DNA of 64,000 nt, from contig NC_050096.1 of the NCBI RefSeq assembly GCF_902167145.1, positions 266,436,622 through 266,500,621 of the forward strand. The letters run 5' to 3'. The notes beneath the pieces are model-generated. The model did no database searches, had not been told where the DNA came from, and saw only the letters and a list, made by a program, of their open reading frames with translations. Within the stretch, counting starts at the first letter, position 1. Each line of letters starts with the position of its first letter. This document shows positions 23,366-35,700 of the stretch, in pieces. This DNA is from Zea mays (lineage: Eukaryota; Streptophyta; Magnoliopsida; Poales; Poaceae). A program made the translations under genes and the position numbers.

Positions 23366-23418
23366 GTGCGGGCGGATGCGGGGGCAGTTTACACTGCTAA
23401 CTTAATAGTTAGTAGAGA

Positions 23419-23839
23419 TATCCTTATCTGACACCATAAAAACACTTGATTTTGTAAGTCAAAAGCCCTTAGGTGCGCTAGTGTAGCAGTTGCACCGACC
23501 AGAGCCACGCCACCCCCACGCTGTACCTTGTGCTTCAATTGTGCTTCAATCAATCACAAACAAGGTACTACGCGCTGGTATCCTAGAGGTCTTAGGGTTA
23601 TTTGTTTCGAATTAAAGTCGGTTATTTGAAGCTAATACAGATTAAAGCTAAGCGAATATGCTTTTTTTATTTTTTTTAAAACATCAGTCCATCGCGGATG
23701 ATATATATCCCTATCTTAGCTGACTCATGATTGTCCTTGCCTCCTTCAACAGGCGTGACCTGAACCTCATACGTGCACGCCAGAGCAAGATCAACACTCC
23801 CGAATCAAGATCGTAATGAGTGGTATTGAGGGGGGCTAA
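23419..23839. other. Non-coding spacer
   Basis: No gene or element is recognised. Its right end holds the first copy of a short direct duplication (GAATCAAGATCGTAATGAG at about 23812) that recurs at 24205 and flanks the MITE. Confidence 0.5.
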
Positions 23840-24181
23840 GGCCCCGTTTGGTTTAAGGTGACTAAAGTTTAGTGACTAAAGTTTACAATTTTAGTCCCTA
23901 AATAAGTAAACACGTTAACTAAAGTGGGGTGACTAAACTTTAGTTTTTTAGTCACCAAGGGGATGACTAAAAGGGACTAAAATAATATTTTTACCTTATT
24001 TGCCCTCTCCACTTTCTTTTTATAGCAAACATTCATTAATTAATAGGGGTAAAACAGTCATTATTTATAGCAATTAATGCTCTTTAGTCCGGTTTAGTCA
24101 TTAGAACCAAACGGGGTGCTTTAGGGACTAAACTTTAGTCACTAAAATTTAGTTTAGTGACTAAAGAAACCAAACAGGGCC
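23840..24181. mobile_element. PIF/Harbinger (Tourist-like) MITE, 342 bp
   Basis: The terminal inverted repeats are GGCCCCGTTTGGTTT and its near-complement AAACCAAACAGGGCC. Inward lies a longer inverted arrangement of GTGACTAAAGTTTAGTGAC and TTTAGTCACTAAA. The TSD is TAA on both sides (23837-23839 and 24182-24184). It has no coding capacity. Confidence 0.88.
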
Positions 24182-24184
24182 TAA

Positions 24185-24765
24185 ATCATTTCCAGGTGGG
24201 TTGAATCAAGATCGTAATGAGTGGTATTGAGGGGGACTAAATCATTTCCAAGTGGGTGTGTTCATTTGTTCCAGAATCATGACCTAAAACCAATCCAACC
24301 AGAAATGTTTATCTAATTTGTATAAGCTTTGATCAACTGGAACCATTCCTGGCCTCAATCCTGAACAAACGAACGCACTCTTTAATCCCTGTGATTTACG
24401 GCTGAAACGAAGTCCTCAATAATCTCCAATGTACCCCGAAGCACGGGTCGCCGTGACGCTGCCCTTCCCTGTAATAATCACACAAACACACACACGGATA
24501 CACAGGAAATGAAGCCCAGGAAATCACTCCCTATTGGTACAGCTCGCAAGTCAACGTTTCACAAGACCTGGTACTCACATACAACGAAAATCCCGACACA
24601 TGTCTTCAGACGGAGTTACAAATTCACCGGAGCAAATCAGGTCATAGTTATACATTCCTAATTTTTTCTACAAGTACCAAACATGAGACGTACAAACTCT
24701 TCGGCGTGTTGCCTGTAGGCTTCACTTCCCTTCACCCAGATTACGGCAACACCGTGGACCCTTGT
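24185..24765. other. Spacer and probable 3' untranslated sequence of a captured gene
   Basis: No gene is supported on the plus strand. The right part lies downstream of the stop codon of the minus-strand exon at 24766-24953 and may be its 3' untranslated region. A second Helitron 3' end is expected hereabouts, but I could not find a convincing hairpin plus CTRR. Confidence 0.4.
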
Positions 24766-24953
24766 GCTACGGATCACTGCAAAGGATTTCGGTGAAGACA
24801 GAGAGTGCGTCCTGCAGGTACGACGACCTGCTCTCGTCCGGAACTGGAGCGTTGAGCATCGTTAGAAGACACCCCATGGGTAGGTTCAGCGTCTCGCTTG
24901 GGGTGTCCACCAGAAGCGCGCATAGCTCCTCTGCCATCTTCGAGTAGCATGCC
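24766..24953 (-). pseudogene. Terminal exon of an unidentified plant gene (captured or relict)
   Basis: After an AG acceptor (GTGTTTGACAG at about 24954-24964) the minus strand reads ACYSKMAEELCALLVDTP, PMGCLLTMLNAPVPDES and LQDALSVFTEILCSDP followed by TAG. Codon use and the splice signal look like a genuine exon end. I do not recognise the family. Other exon-like pieces on the same strand lie at 37086-37249 and 37745-38107, on the far side of the young retrotransposon. They probably belong to the same captured block, because the 25141-36856 element inserted between them with a TSD. Confidence 0.5.
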
Positions 24954-25140
24954 CTGTCAAACACGACACTGTCAGCAAGCCCAGTGAGAGAATACTCCAA
25001 ATATAAACCTAAACAAGAATGCTTTAGAATTCCAAATGGCGCTGATCAGCTGGGATTTGAACAATTTAACATAACAGTGAAGTTCCTCAGGTAGTTCAGG
25101 TTTGCTATTTGCATCAACTCATTATAATCCAGTGGCCCAA

Positions 25141-28100
25141 TGTAACACCCTAAAATTCATCAATTAAAAATAACCCAATTTAATTTACTAATTTCCAAAA
25201 GATATGAAAAATATTATTTTAAAATAATGAAATGGTGACATAAATGAATGGGACAATTTCTTGATTAGATAAAATTTTGTCAAGTGTTTGATGCATTAAT
25301 GACGAGGCATAAAATTTGTTTCCTAATACATTGCAAGGATTATATTTATGTTATTTTTATTGGGATATTTAAAAAATATATTTATTTATAATTTTTATTG
25401 AAAAACCTATTATAAAAAATGAATTTCGAAATTGAAAAAAAAGGAAAAAAAAATTGTGGACGATCGGCCGCTCGGCCAACACCGTCACGTGAACTTCACC
25501 CGGGCTCCTCTCACCTCCGTCCTTTCTTCCTATTACAAGCAGCCCCAGCCATCAACACTATCCGTCTTCTCCATTCCTCGCCAAATGTTTGTTGTTCGCT
25601 GTTCGCGACTGTACCCGTTTGCCAGCCATTCTGTCTCCTCGCCTGCGTAGTGGAGCACCATTGCGGCGACGTTTCTCCTCCTGTGATTTTTCCCCTTCTC
25701 CCTCCTCGCGGCATCCCCGTCAGCAGTTACCTTCCCCCGCAGCGGCCATTGATGTTGATTCTGGCTGTTAATTACTCACGGATTAATAGCAGTGCATCAA
25801 TTTCTCTTTATAGGGTCTTAATCGACACTGATTCCCTCCTTTCCTCCACTATATAGGGCGCAACACCCCCTCCTCTCCTCCTTTCACCATCCGACACCGT
25901 TAATGGATTTTATTGGCAGTCGTTTTAACTCTGTAATTCAAGACCGGCTTCAATGGTCGCGGTTGCAAATTCCTCCTCCCTTTGGGCTATAAAAGGTTGC
26001 GCCCAGTCCTTCTCTCCTTGCCCCTGATCGCTCTCTCGCTCACAAATCACAACATCACATGTGCTTACTGGCTCGCAGCTGCCGCGGCTGTGCTCGCCGG
26101 AGTTCACGCCTCGCTGACCCCCTGCTCCATTACTGAGCCTCCCTGCTGCTGCGCACCGTTGTGCTCGCGCCACCACGTTGTGTTGTTGCCGTTGCCGGAG
26201 CTCCGTCTGCTTTGTCGTCTGTACTACACCGGTGCTGCTCAACCCTCGTGCCTCGCACTATCTACTAGCCCGGCTCTCTGCTCCTCCGCCACGATGTCTA
26301 CTACTCACCATCGTCATGTGTCGTTGGAGACCCTTGCCGATGAACTATCTCCTCACCGGACCTTCTCCCGCGCCACAGATTTCTCAGCCGTGCCGAAACC
26401 CCGCGCCTGAAGCCCCCTGCTTTCTTCCCCGTCGCAAGGTAGAAGATGAAAATTTTTGTTGTTATTCATACGTATGACGTTTTTTATGTAAAACGATTAT
26501 TTGGAGTGCAAATAAATTGATTCATGTAATATCAGTTCTATATGTTTATGCAAAATAATTTATTTCAGCATTCACAATAGTTTACACGTTTCATTAATTT
26601 ATGATCGTTAGATTCGATTCATATGTAGTCATCAAATTAAGAAATTAAAAATAATTATAACCTTGATGTTTTATAATAATAAAAAAAGATAGATGTTTAT
26701 AATGATATATGTACATAAAAATATAAATCTACCTCTCATAGTCTATCTTTAATTATGTTTTAGTTTCTGTTACAGTTTTATTATAAAATGTATATTTTGG
26801 AACCTAAATAAAATAGAAATGGTTTTGTTAGTTTCACACTTATGTGATAAATATTTTTAATTAGTGTTTCCAATAGTTCACGTATTTTCACTAGAATTAC
26901 AGTTGTTACAAAAGAAATATTAAAATGACTTTTTCAATATATATCATGTTTTTATAATTTAATAATATTCATTATAGATGTTTAAGTATAGCTTTCTTAA
27001 ATAGAAATTTATGTGAAAATGTAGAACATACGGTTCTCAATGACAGTAAAAGATAATTAATTAATTAGCCTTTCTGATACTCTATTAATTAAGCTTATAT
27101 CTCAATTTATTCATAACTAGTTATATAGTCTTGATTAATCATTCCATCACATTTAGTCCATGTTATATATATCATTTAGTGGTCCCTAAAGGATAAAATA
27201 AAGAAAATTAGTGTTCATGTCCTTTTTATAATTAAAATGTTAGTTTACATATTTGTTTTGTATATAGCTTTCTTAACAAAGAATATAGGACATGTACTTT
27301 TTAATAAAAATAAAATATAGTTGTTTGTTCATTGTTTCTTACATAAAAGTTCATTTAAGGCATATATCATAACTTTCCATAAATAGGTGTTTAATAGTAA
27401 TGATCTTTTCACATAAAACCTATTTAGACTTATATCTTAATTTGTCATAAGTGATTGGTTAACAATATTTATAATATGTTCCATAATGCTTCTAAAATTA
27501 ATAACGTTATTAGTAACACACTAACCTTAGATATATAACATATATCCTTTCTAAAAGGTTAAAAAGGTTTAATAATGTTATAACGTATTTTCTCATCTTA
27601 TAAACCCTTAATCTTAGACATATCACATATGGTGTTTTATAAAAGACTAAATTGGTAAACCAAATATTTGTATATTTTAATTAAGCTAATGTCTTGTTTT
27701 ATAAAATATATATAGATCACACATTTTTGAAAAGAATACCTTCTTATTATAACCACTACTTGCGACGTTTTTATAAAGCGGATGCTCTTTTCGTTAGGCT
27801 TTCTTTTAGCTTTACGTATGATGAATGTTGTATGTTATTGAGTGGTGTTTGTTCTTCTTGTTTGTTTGTGTGATATTCAGTGGTTGATCTAGTAGTTAAG
27901 AATCAAGATCTATTCCTATCCGTGGAAGAACCGCAAGTTTTCAATAAGCAAGGCAAGTGGACTTCTCCCTCTGCATACTCTATTTGATCCCAAACAATAC
28001 ATTTAATAAGGTTTATTCTTTTGGATATATATGCATAATTTGACGGGTTACTTATTTAGATAATCTTTCCAACCTTATTCCTTGATCAAACCTGGGAATT

Positions 28101-29255
28101 ATAATTTAATCAAGTAGCTATGCTATTGCTACAACTTAACTTTATGCAGTCACTCCCGCTTATGATATTAATGTTCCAAATGGTAAGTCTACTCTATTGT
28201 TGTTAACCCGATGGTTAAACAAGATTATTGCATATTAATTGGAACATGGAGTGACCACTCGGGAAAACAGTGCTACCATGAGAACTATCATGGCTCTGGT
28301 CTTGGCTAAATAACTAGGGAAGTCTTATGTTGGGTGCTGGTCGTGGTCGACAGGAACGGGGGCATCTGGCAAGCTCTTATAGTTCCAGCTCAGGCAGATT
28401 GGATACGGGCATAGTTCCCAAAGCTTTACCCTGTAGTCTAGACTATAAGTTGGTTACGGTAGGTGTGCCTTATGCAGTTTGACCATTTCCAGCATTTTCG
28501 TAATGAGGACTCTAGGGAGAAGCCTCGTAGTGAGACCCTGGCCATTCACCTCGGAAGTGAATACGGGTCTAGCTAACCCGGGCTAGAAGGGAATCGCGAC
28601 TCATGGGTAAAGATGCGCCACCTCTGCAGAGTGTAAAACTGATATATCAGCCGTGCTCACGGTTATGAGCAGCCTGGACTCCTCACATGATAATTGAACT
28701 TGAAGATGAAAATAAATCGAGATCCGATGATCTGCCAATGGTTTGCTTAAGTGGTTTCACTTAAGTGTTGTTGATATATTCTTATACCTTTGTTTAATGG
28801 GAATACCTGGGATTCACACTTATTAGTAAGACAGGTGTTGTTAATAAAATGTGGACCAACTAAAATGCTTACTGCTCAACCTTAGCCTCACCTTATTACC
28901 TTGCATTAGTTTTTCCCCCACTTGCTGAGCCCCGACCATAAGTGAGCTCACCCTTGCTTAATTTTGATCAGAAGTTGCAGATGAAGATATGATGCTGAAC
29001 TCCATGGATGCTAGTCTAGTGATACCCCCGGTCATCTTCCTGTGGATGGATGCCCATGTTTCGCTGTACTTTGATGAATAAAGGTTAAGACATTATGTCT
29101 GTTCGAAGTGTAATATGTTAATATAATCGTTATTTACGCTTTTATGCATTGTTCTTTTGATATATTACACTTGTGACGTCAACATATGTGTGGAAATAGA
29201 TCCTGGCACACATATGCTATGCGCTTGGTTCCGCCCCCTGGAACCGGGTGTGACA
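25141..29255 (+). repeat. 5' LTR, 4115 bp
   Basis: It starts TGTAACACCC and ends CCGGGTGTGACA. Likely promoter: GGGCTATAAAAGG at about 25985, with a second TATA-like box (ACTATATAGGGC) at about 25848. The 3' portion carries the three adjacent palindromes at 28622-28662. Open frames such as 25982-26410 recur unchanged in the other LTR, but only because the LTRs are young. Confidence 0.93.
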
Positions 29256-29275
29256 GAAGTGGTATCAGAACAATG
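29256..29275 (+). promoter_or_regulatory. Primer-binding site
   Basis: TGGTATCAGAAC begins four bases after the 5' LTR end. It matches the usual plant initiator-tRNA-Met primer-binding site (TGGTATCAGAGC) except near its 3' side. Confidence 0.85.
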
Positions 29276-30335
29276 TGACCGTAGGTCGCTAGATTAGTTA
29301 AAAATGGAAAGCCCAGTCAATCTTTCAAAGCTTGATATATTTTCCTCCATAAAAACCTACTTTATATCAAAACTTGTCTCTTTTATTTTCAACTCTTCTA
29401 GTCTGATTTTGGTCTATGAGAAGACTCTACTCAGAAGTACTACAAGATGATCAAGTTAGGATTGAGGAACTTGAAGTGAAGTCTACCGGAAGGAACCCTT
29501 TAGAAGCTATGGAAGATGCCCCATTCTATGTCTTATCCCCGCCCCGCAAGAAGTTTCGTTATAGATCTCTTGGATCTATTACCATTCTTCTTGGTTAGGT
29601 TGATAGGATAGTTCTATAGTGCTAAGTTTTCGACTAGATCGGTAAGGACGACGTTATATTATTGTTGTTTTCTAACTCATAATATTGCTATATAACCCTT
29701 GATTTCCTCTACTCTTGTTTTCTTGCCATTGTATTGTCATCCTTGGACAATATCTACCTTGATATATTAAACTTTTGCCTCTCTACTTTTCTGCTTGATA
29801 ATGCTTTCTCCCTATTGAATTCTTATACTTTTGCTTTCGTGCCATTGTATTGCCACTCTTGCGCAATATCTACCTTGATATATTGAACCTATGCCTCTCT
29901 ATTTTGTCTCCTTGATAAAGCTTTCTACCTAACTCACCTCATATCCTTGGTTGTATCATTTATCCTCACTTTAATAGTTCACGGTTATCTTATTTCTCTC
30001 TTGGCCACCAACAAATATGTCTTGTCTAACTCCTTGCTATTTCTTTCCCGACTCCTTGATTTTATAATATCTTTCTTATTCCTTGTCTCACCTTTTGTTT
30101 GGTTGAATGAGTAGAATTGGATTGTGTTGTGCTGGTATGCTTGAGTTCATGTTAGTTGTTTTTGTGCCCTTGTTTGATTTGCTTCTTTGTTATGATTGTT
30201 GGTGTATTGTGTGACTTTTGTCCACAATGGCATCAATTAGCTAGGAAAAACCTTAGATAGATGGGTTTTCTCTGCTCTCTATAATCTGTCTTTACTCAAC
30301 CCTTTCGTCCCTTTCATTCTTCCATACCCATACAG
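29276..30335 (+). other. Internal leader of the non-autonomous element
   Basis: No supported gene. A 60-codon frame at 29416-29598 shows no known domain and may be a gag N-terminal remnant. The rest is AT-rich and pyrimidine-biased with many stops. Confidence 0.45.
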
Positions 30336-31624
30336 ATGTCAGACCTTGGAATGTCAACTACAAGTGATGTCACTAAGTGCAAAGAATGTGGTGTGTTGGC
30401 AAATCAAAACAACGCTATAAATAAAACAGCTGATGAACAGACATTCAAGACGCAAAAGGATGCACAACCAAACCAACAAACAAGTGACCTTGGAACATGT
30501 TGTTGTTGTTATGAGTACTATGGAATTCCTTGTCGCCAGATCAGTATAAACGAAAGTGAAACTACAAAACAGAAGAACCGGATTTTATTTTCTGGCATAA
30601 ACAGACATATGTCTCCCCAAGAACAACTAATAGCAGATTCTATCATACCTAATGCACTGTCAGTTGATGAATTGCAAAGTATTCCAGAAAGGAAACATCA
30701 CAAGGATGCCCAGCCCCAAGAAGAAATACATGTGTTACATTGATGGATGGACTATTACTTGCACACAGTTTCAGCCTCGTCGTCGCATCAGGTCCAAGAA
30801 ACAAAAAGGGAAACATGGAAAAAGTCAAGAAATAACTGCAAGAAAAGCTTGCTATCAATGTGGACGTGAAGGTCATTACTTCCGTAACTGTCCTGAGAAA
30901 AGTTCACTACAGATCACCTCTGAGATGAAGCTATCTCAGTCTTCAGACATGGAATGTGAACAAAAATGCACAAAAACTTCTAACAACACCGTAAAGACAA
31001 CTCCACCATGTAACTTATCAAGTCGTGCTTGCTTTGGCTGTGGTGATACCGGCCATCTTGTTAATGGTTGTCCTAAGAAAGATGTGGAGATCAATAAGGT
31101 CCAAAAGAAAAGACAACACCCTCAAACCCATGCATCAACAAAGAATAAACAACGGAAAGAGACCACAGGAAAGATAAGTTATGTAGTGACAGGAACCATT
31201 CCATATGATGATGCAGTAATTTTTGGAACACTAGTCATTCACTCAACCGTCGCCACCGTGTTGTATGATCCTCATACAACACATTCTTTTATTAGTGCCC
31301 AATTTGCAACAAAGTATGGTATCTTTAAGTGTCCCTTGAGATCAAGGAAGACCATCAGTGCACCCGAAGGAAAAATGTTAGTAAACTACATATGTCCAAA
31401 AGTAAGTGTTAAAATCAATGGGATAGATTTTCCAGCTGATCTTATAGTATAGAATCAATGGGAAAGGATGTGATTCTTGGAAAGAATTGGTTACAAAGAA
31501 CTAAGGCAGTAATCCAACATACTGAGAGAACCATGTGTTTGGAAACCCCATCCGGAGAAAGAATAGTAGTTGAAGACAATCGACCTCCAGCCCTGAAGAT
31601 TGGTACATCTAACAAGGAAGAATA
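30336..31624 (+). pseudogene. gag: gag zinc knuckles and degenerate aspartic protease
   Basis: A first frame (30336-30743) is Cys-rich near its middle (CCCCYEYYGIPC). An overlapping frame (30652-31452) carries two CCHC zinc knuckles, CYQCGREGHYFRNC and CFGCGDTGHLVNGC, the nucleocapsid signature of gypsy gag. It then enters a retropepsin fold with VLYDPHTTHSFIS, where the catalytic D-S/T-G is DPH, so the protease should be dead. After a TAG at 31450 the frame goes on with KDVILGKNWL, the typical end of the protease, to 31624. Gag would package RNA. The two overlapping frames suggest an old frameshift. Confidence 0.8.
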
Positions 31625-32734
31625 ATATATCATTTAGCTAGAAGAAGGAGTATGTCTCACGAAAAAAATGTCAAGGTGTTGCCCCTTTCAAGATTTGTAA
31701 TTGTGTTAAGTGATATATGAATAAATTTAGAGAATCTTTCGCACCTATTGTGTTTTGCCCTTTACAAAGAGAATAAAGTATGGTGTCATCTGCTATATGC
31801 AAACAATATGATGCTCTATTCTAGTTGCCCTAAAGTCCCGCTCAAGTCTTTCTCTCAATTTGTGCTCAAAGAAATACTGTTGGATCAGAAAGATGATTTG
31901 GATATCATGCTCTGAAATCTATAAGGTTCAAAAGATCTTTGTTAAGGATTATAACACTTGTACACTCTTGTAGTATGGTGAAGCTAGGAGAAATATGAAA
32001 CCATCCTTGTTCCTTGACTAATCTTATCTTGGAAATCAAAAAGTTGTGTTCGCTCTCTATCTTAATGTCATACAAGTCTCTTATGCAGTTTGTCTCACTA
32101 ACCCTTTTACCCTCTGACTAGATGATGAACCCCCAATGGAAATTAAGTAAATGATGCCAACAACAAAATTCCTACCTTAACAACTATGAACGAGAAAAAT
32201 GAGTCACAGAGATATTCAATGAATGGAATGAAGAACGACAAAAGGAATAGAAAAATGTTTGGATACATGATTAGTCCACCTCAACCACAAGCAAAAGCCC
32301 CAAAACACATTGATACCCAAACAGAAGAATCAAGTCAGGCTCAGTCATTTGAGATACAAACACCCAATCAACCCTCACAAAGTTGGTCAAGCAAAGTTGA
32401 CTCGCAAAGAACTCAAAGCAAGAGGTGCTTGCTGCTACTGCAAAAAACGAAGGACATCTTATTCGTGAATGCCCCAAGAAGCGTCTAGACCGACTAGAGA
32501 AGAAAGCTGCCAAGCATGACCTAAGCAATAGTTCATAAGACCAACCATTTTATAAGTACGATAATGAAGGTCGCTTGATTAGTATACATTGCAGAGCAAA
32601 GAAAAAAGGAAGTTTCTTAATTTTAGAATAGTTCAATGTGAACTAAGAACCTACAAAGAACCATATATCTCCTTTGCTTTCGTGCTAGCCTTCCTTAATC
32701 TCGAGGACGAGATTCTTTTAAGAGGGGTAGATTT
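31625..32734 (+). other. Internal 3' region with a broken third zinc knuckle and polypurine tract
   Basis: A 100-codon frame starts at 32186. Around 32430 it reaches Cys residues (CCYCKK); the second half of a CCHC knuckle (EGHLIREC, then KKRLDRLEKK) follows one base out of frame and runs to a stop at about 32540. No RT, RNase H or integrase motif is present. AAGAGGGGTAG at about 32720 is the polypurine tract. Confidence 0.6.
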
Positions 32735-35700
32735 TGTAACACCCTAAAATTCATCAATTAAAAATAACCCAATTTAATTTACTAATTTCCAAAAGATATG
32801 AAAAATATTATTTTAAAATAATGAAATGGTGACATAAATGAATGGGACAATTTCTTGATTAGATAAAATTTTGTCAAGTGTTTGATGCATTAATGACGAG
32901 GCATAAAATTTGTTTCCTAATACATTGCAAGGATTATATTTATGTTATTTTTATTGGGATATTTAAAAAATATATTTATTTATAATTTTTATTGAAAAAC
33001 CTATTATAAAAAATGAATTTCGAAATTGAAAAAAAGGGGAAAAAAATTGTGGACGATCGGCCGCTCGGCCAACACCGTCACGTGAACTTCACCCGGGCTC
33101 CTCTCACCTCCGTCCTTTCTTCCTATTACAAGCAGCCCCAGCCCCCAGCCATCAACACTATCCGTCTTCTCCATTCCTCGCCAAATGTTTGTTGTTCGCT
33201 GTTCGCGACCGTACCCGTTTGCCAGCCATTCTGTCTCCTCGCCTGCGTAGTGGAGCACCATTGCGGCGACGTTTCTCCTCCTGTGATTTTTCCCCTTCTC
33301 CCTCCTCGCGGCATCCCCGTCAGCAGTTACCTTCCCCCGCAGCGGCCATTGATGTTGATTCTGGCTGTTAATTACTCACGGATTAATAGCAGTGCATCAA
33401 TATCTCTTTATAGGGTCTTAATCGACACTGATTCCCTCCTTTCCTCCACTATATAGGGCGCAGCACCCCCTCCTCTCCTCCTTTCACCATCCGACACCGT
33501 TAATGGATTTTATTGGCAGTCGTTTTAACTCTGTAATTCAAGACCGGCTTCAATGGTCGCGGTTGCAAATTCCTCCTCCCTTTGGGCTATAAAAGGTTGC
33601 GCCCAGTCCTTCTCTCCTTGCCCCTGATCGCTCTCTCGCTCACAAATCACAACATCACATGTGCTTACTGGCTCGCAGCTGCCGCGGCTGTGCTCGCCGG
33701 AGTTCACGCCTCGCTGACCCCCTGCTCCATTACTGAGCCTCCCTGCTGCTGCGCACCGTTGTGCTCGCGCCACCACGTTGTGTTGTTGCCGTTGCCGGAG
33801 CTCCGTCTGCTTTGTCGTCTGTACTACACCGGTGCTGCTCAACCCTCGTGCCTCGCACTATCTACTAGCCCGGCTCTCTGCTCCTCCGCCACGATGTCTA
33901 CTACTCACCATCGTCATGTGTCGTTGGAAACCCTTGCCGATGAACTATCTCCTCACCGGACCTTCTCCCGCGCCACAGATTTCTCAGCCGTGCCGAAACC
34001 CCGCGCCTGAAGCCCCCTGCTTTCTTCCCCGTCGCAAGGTAGAAGATGACATTTTTTGTTGTTATTCATACGTATGACGTTTTTTTATGTAAAACGATTA
34101 TTTGGAGTGCAAATAAATTGATTCATGTAATATCAGTTCTATATGTTTATGCAAAATAATTTATTTCAGCATTCACAATAGTTTACACGTTTCATTAATT
34201 TATGATCGTTAGATTCGATTCATATGTAGTCATCAAATTAAGAAATTAAAAATAATTATAACCTTGATGTTTTATAATAATAAAAAAAGATAGATGTTTA
34301 TAATGATATATGTACATAAAAATATAAATCTACCTCTCATAGTCTATCTTTAATTATGTTTTAGTTTCTGTTACAGTTTTATTATAAAATGTATATTTTG
34401 GAACCTAAATAAAATAGAAATGGTTTTGTTAGTTTCACACTTATGTGATAAATATTTTTAATTAGTGTTTCCAATAGTTCACGTATTTTCACTAGAATTA
34501 CGGTTGTTACAAAAGAAATATTAAAATGACTTTTTCAATATATATCATGTTTTTATAATTTAATAATATTCATTATAGATGTTTAAGTATAGCTTTCTTA
34601 AATAGAAATTTATGTGAAAATGTAGAACATACGGTTCTCAATGGCAGTAAAAGATAATTAATTAATTAGCCTTTCTGATAATCTATTAATTAAGCTTATA
34701 TCTCAATTTGTTCATAACTAGTTATATAGTCTTGATTAATCATTCCATCACATTTAGTCCATGTTATATATATCATTTAGTGGTCCCTAAAGGATAAAAT
34801 AAAGAAAATTAGTGTTCATGTCCTTTTTATAATTAAAATGTTAGTTTACATATTTGTTTTGTATATAGCTTTCTTAACAAAGAATATAGGACATGTACTT
34901 TTTAATAAAAATAAAATATAGTTGTTTGTTCATTGTTTCTTACATAAAAGTTCATTTAAGGCATATATCATAACTTTCCATAAATAGGTGTTTAATAGTA
35001 ATGATCTTTTCACATAAAACCTATTTAGACTTATATCTTAATTTGTCATAAGTGATTGGTTAACAATATTTATAATATGTTCCATAATGCTTCTAAAATT
35101 AATAACGTTATTAGTAACACAGTAACCTTAGATATATAACATATATCCTTTCTAAAAGGTTAAAAAGGTTTAATAATGTTATAACGTATTTTCTCATCTT
35201 ATAAACCCTTAATCTTAGACATATCACATATGGTGTTTTATAAAAGACTAAATTGGTAAACCAAATATTTGTATATTTTAATTAAGCTAATGTCTTGTTT
35301 TATAAAATATATATAGATCACACATTTTTGAAAAGAATACCTTCTTATTATAACCACTACTTGCGACGTTTTTATAAAGCGGATGCTCTTTTCGTTAGGC
35401 TTTCTTTTAGCTTTACGTATGATGAATGTTGTATGTTATTGAGTGGTGTTTGTTCTTCTTGTTTGTTTGTGTGATATTCAGTGGTTGATCTAGTAGTTAA
35501 GAATCAAGATCTATTCCTATCCGTGGAAGAACCGCAAGTTTTCAATAAGCAAGGCAAGTGGACTTCTCCCTCTGCATACTCTATTTGATCCCAAACAATA
35601 CATTTAATAAGGTTTATTCTTTTGGATATATATGCATAATTTGACGGGTTACTTATTTAGATAATCTTTCCAACCTTATTCCTTGATCAAACCTGGGAAT

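Larger units (their letters stand above)
22215..23418 (-). mobile_element. Non-autonomous Helitron with captured gene fragments
   Basis: On the minus strand the element begins TCTCTACTAACTATTAAG at 23418 and ends in CTAG at 22215, preceded by a hairpin (CCCGT...ACGGG within 22227-22242), as in maize Helitrons. The base before the 5' end is A and the base after the 3' end is T, the standard A/T insertion site, with no TSD. Length is 1204 bp. Inside are a fragment of an L-gulonolactone oxidase gene and a fragment of a HEAT-repeat gene in opposite orientations, plus a tripled GC-rich repeat. It lacks Rep/helicase and so would need help in trans to move. Confidence 0.87.

Noticed and set aside
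25982..26410. 142-codon frame repeated exactly at 33582-34010
   Set aside because: The identity reflects two young LTR copies, not selection; it overlaps the promoter and leader region and has no known domain.
29260..29271. tRNA-like sequence (TGGTATCAG...)
   Set aside because: It is the retrotransposon primer-binding site, not a tRNA gene; no cloverleaf follows.
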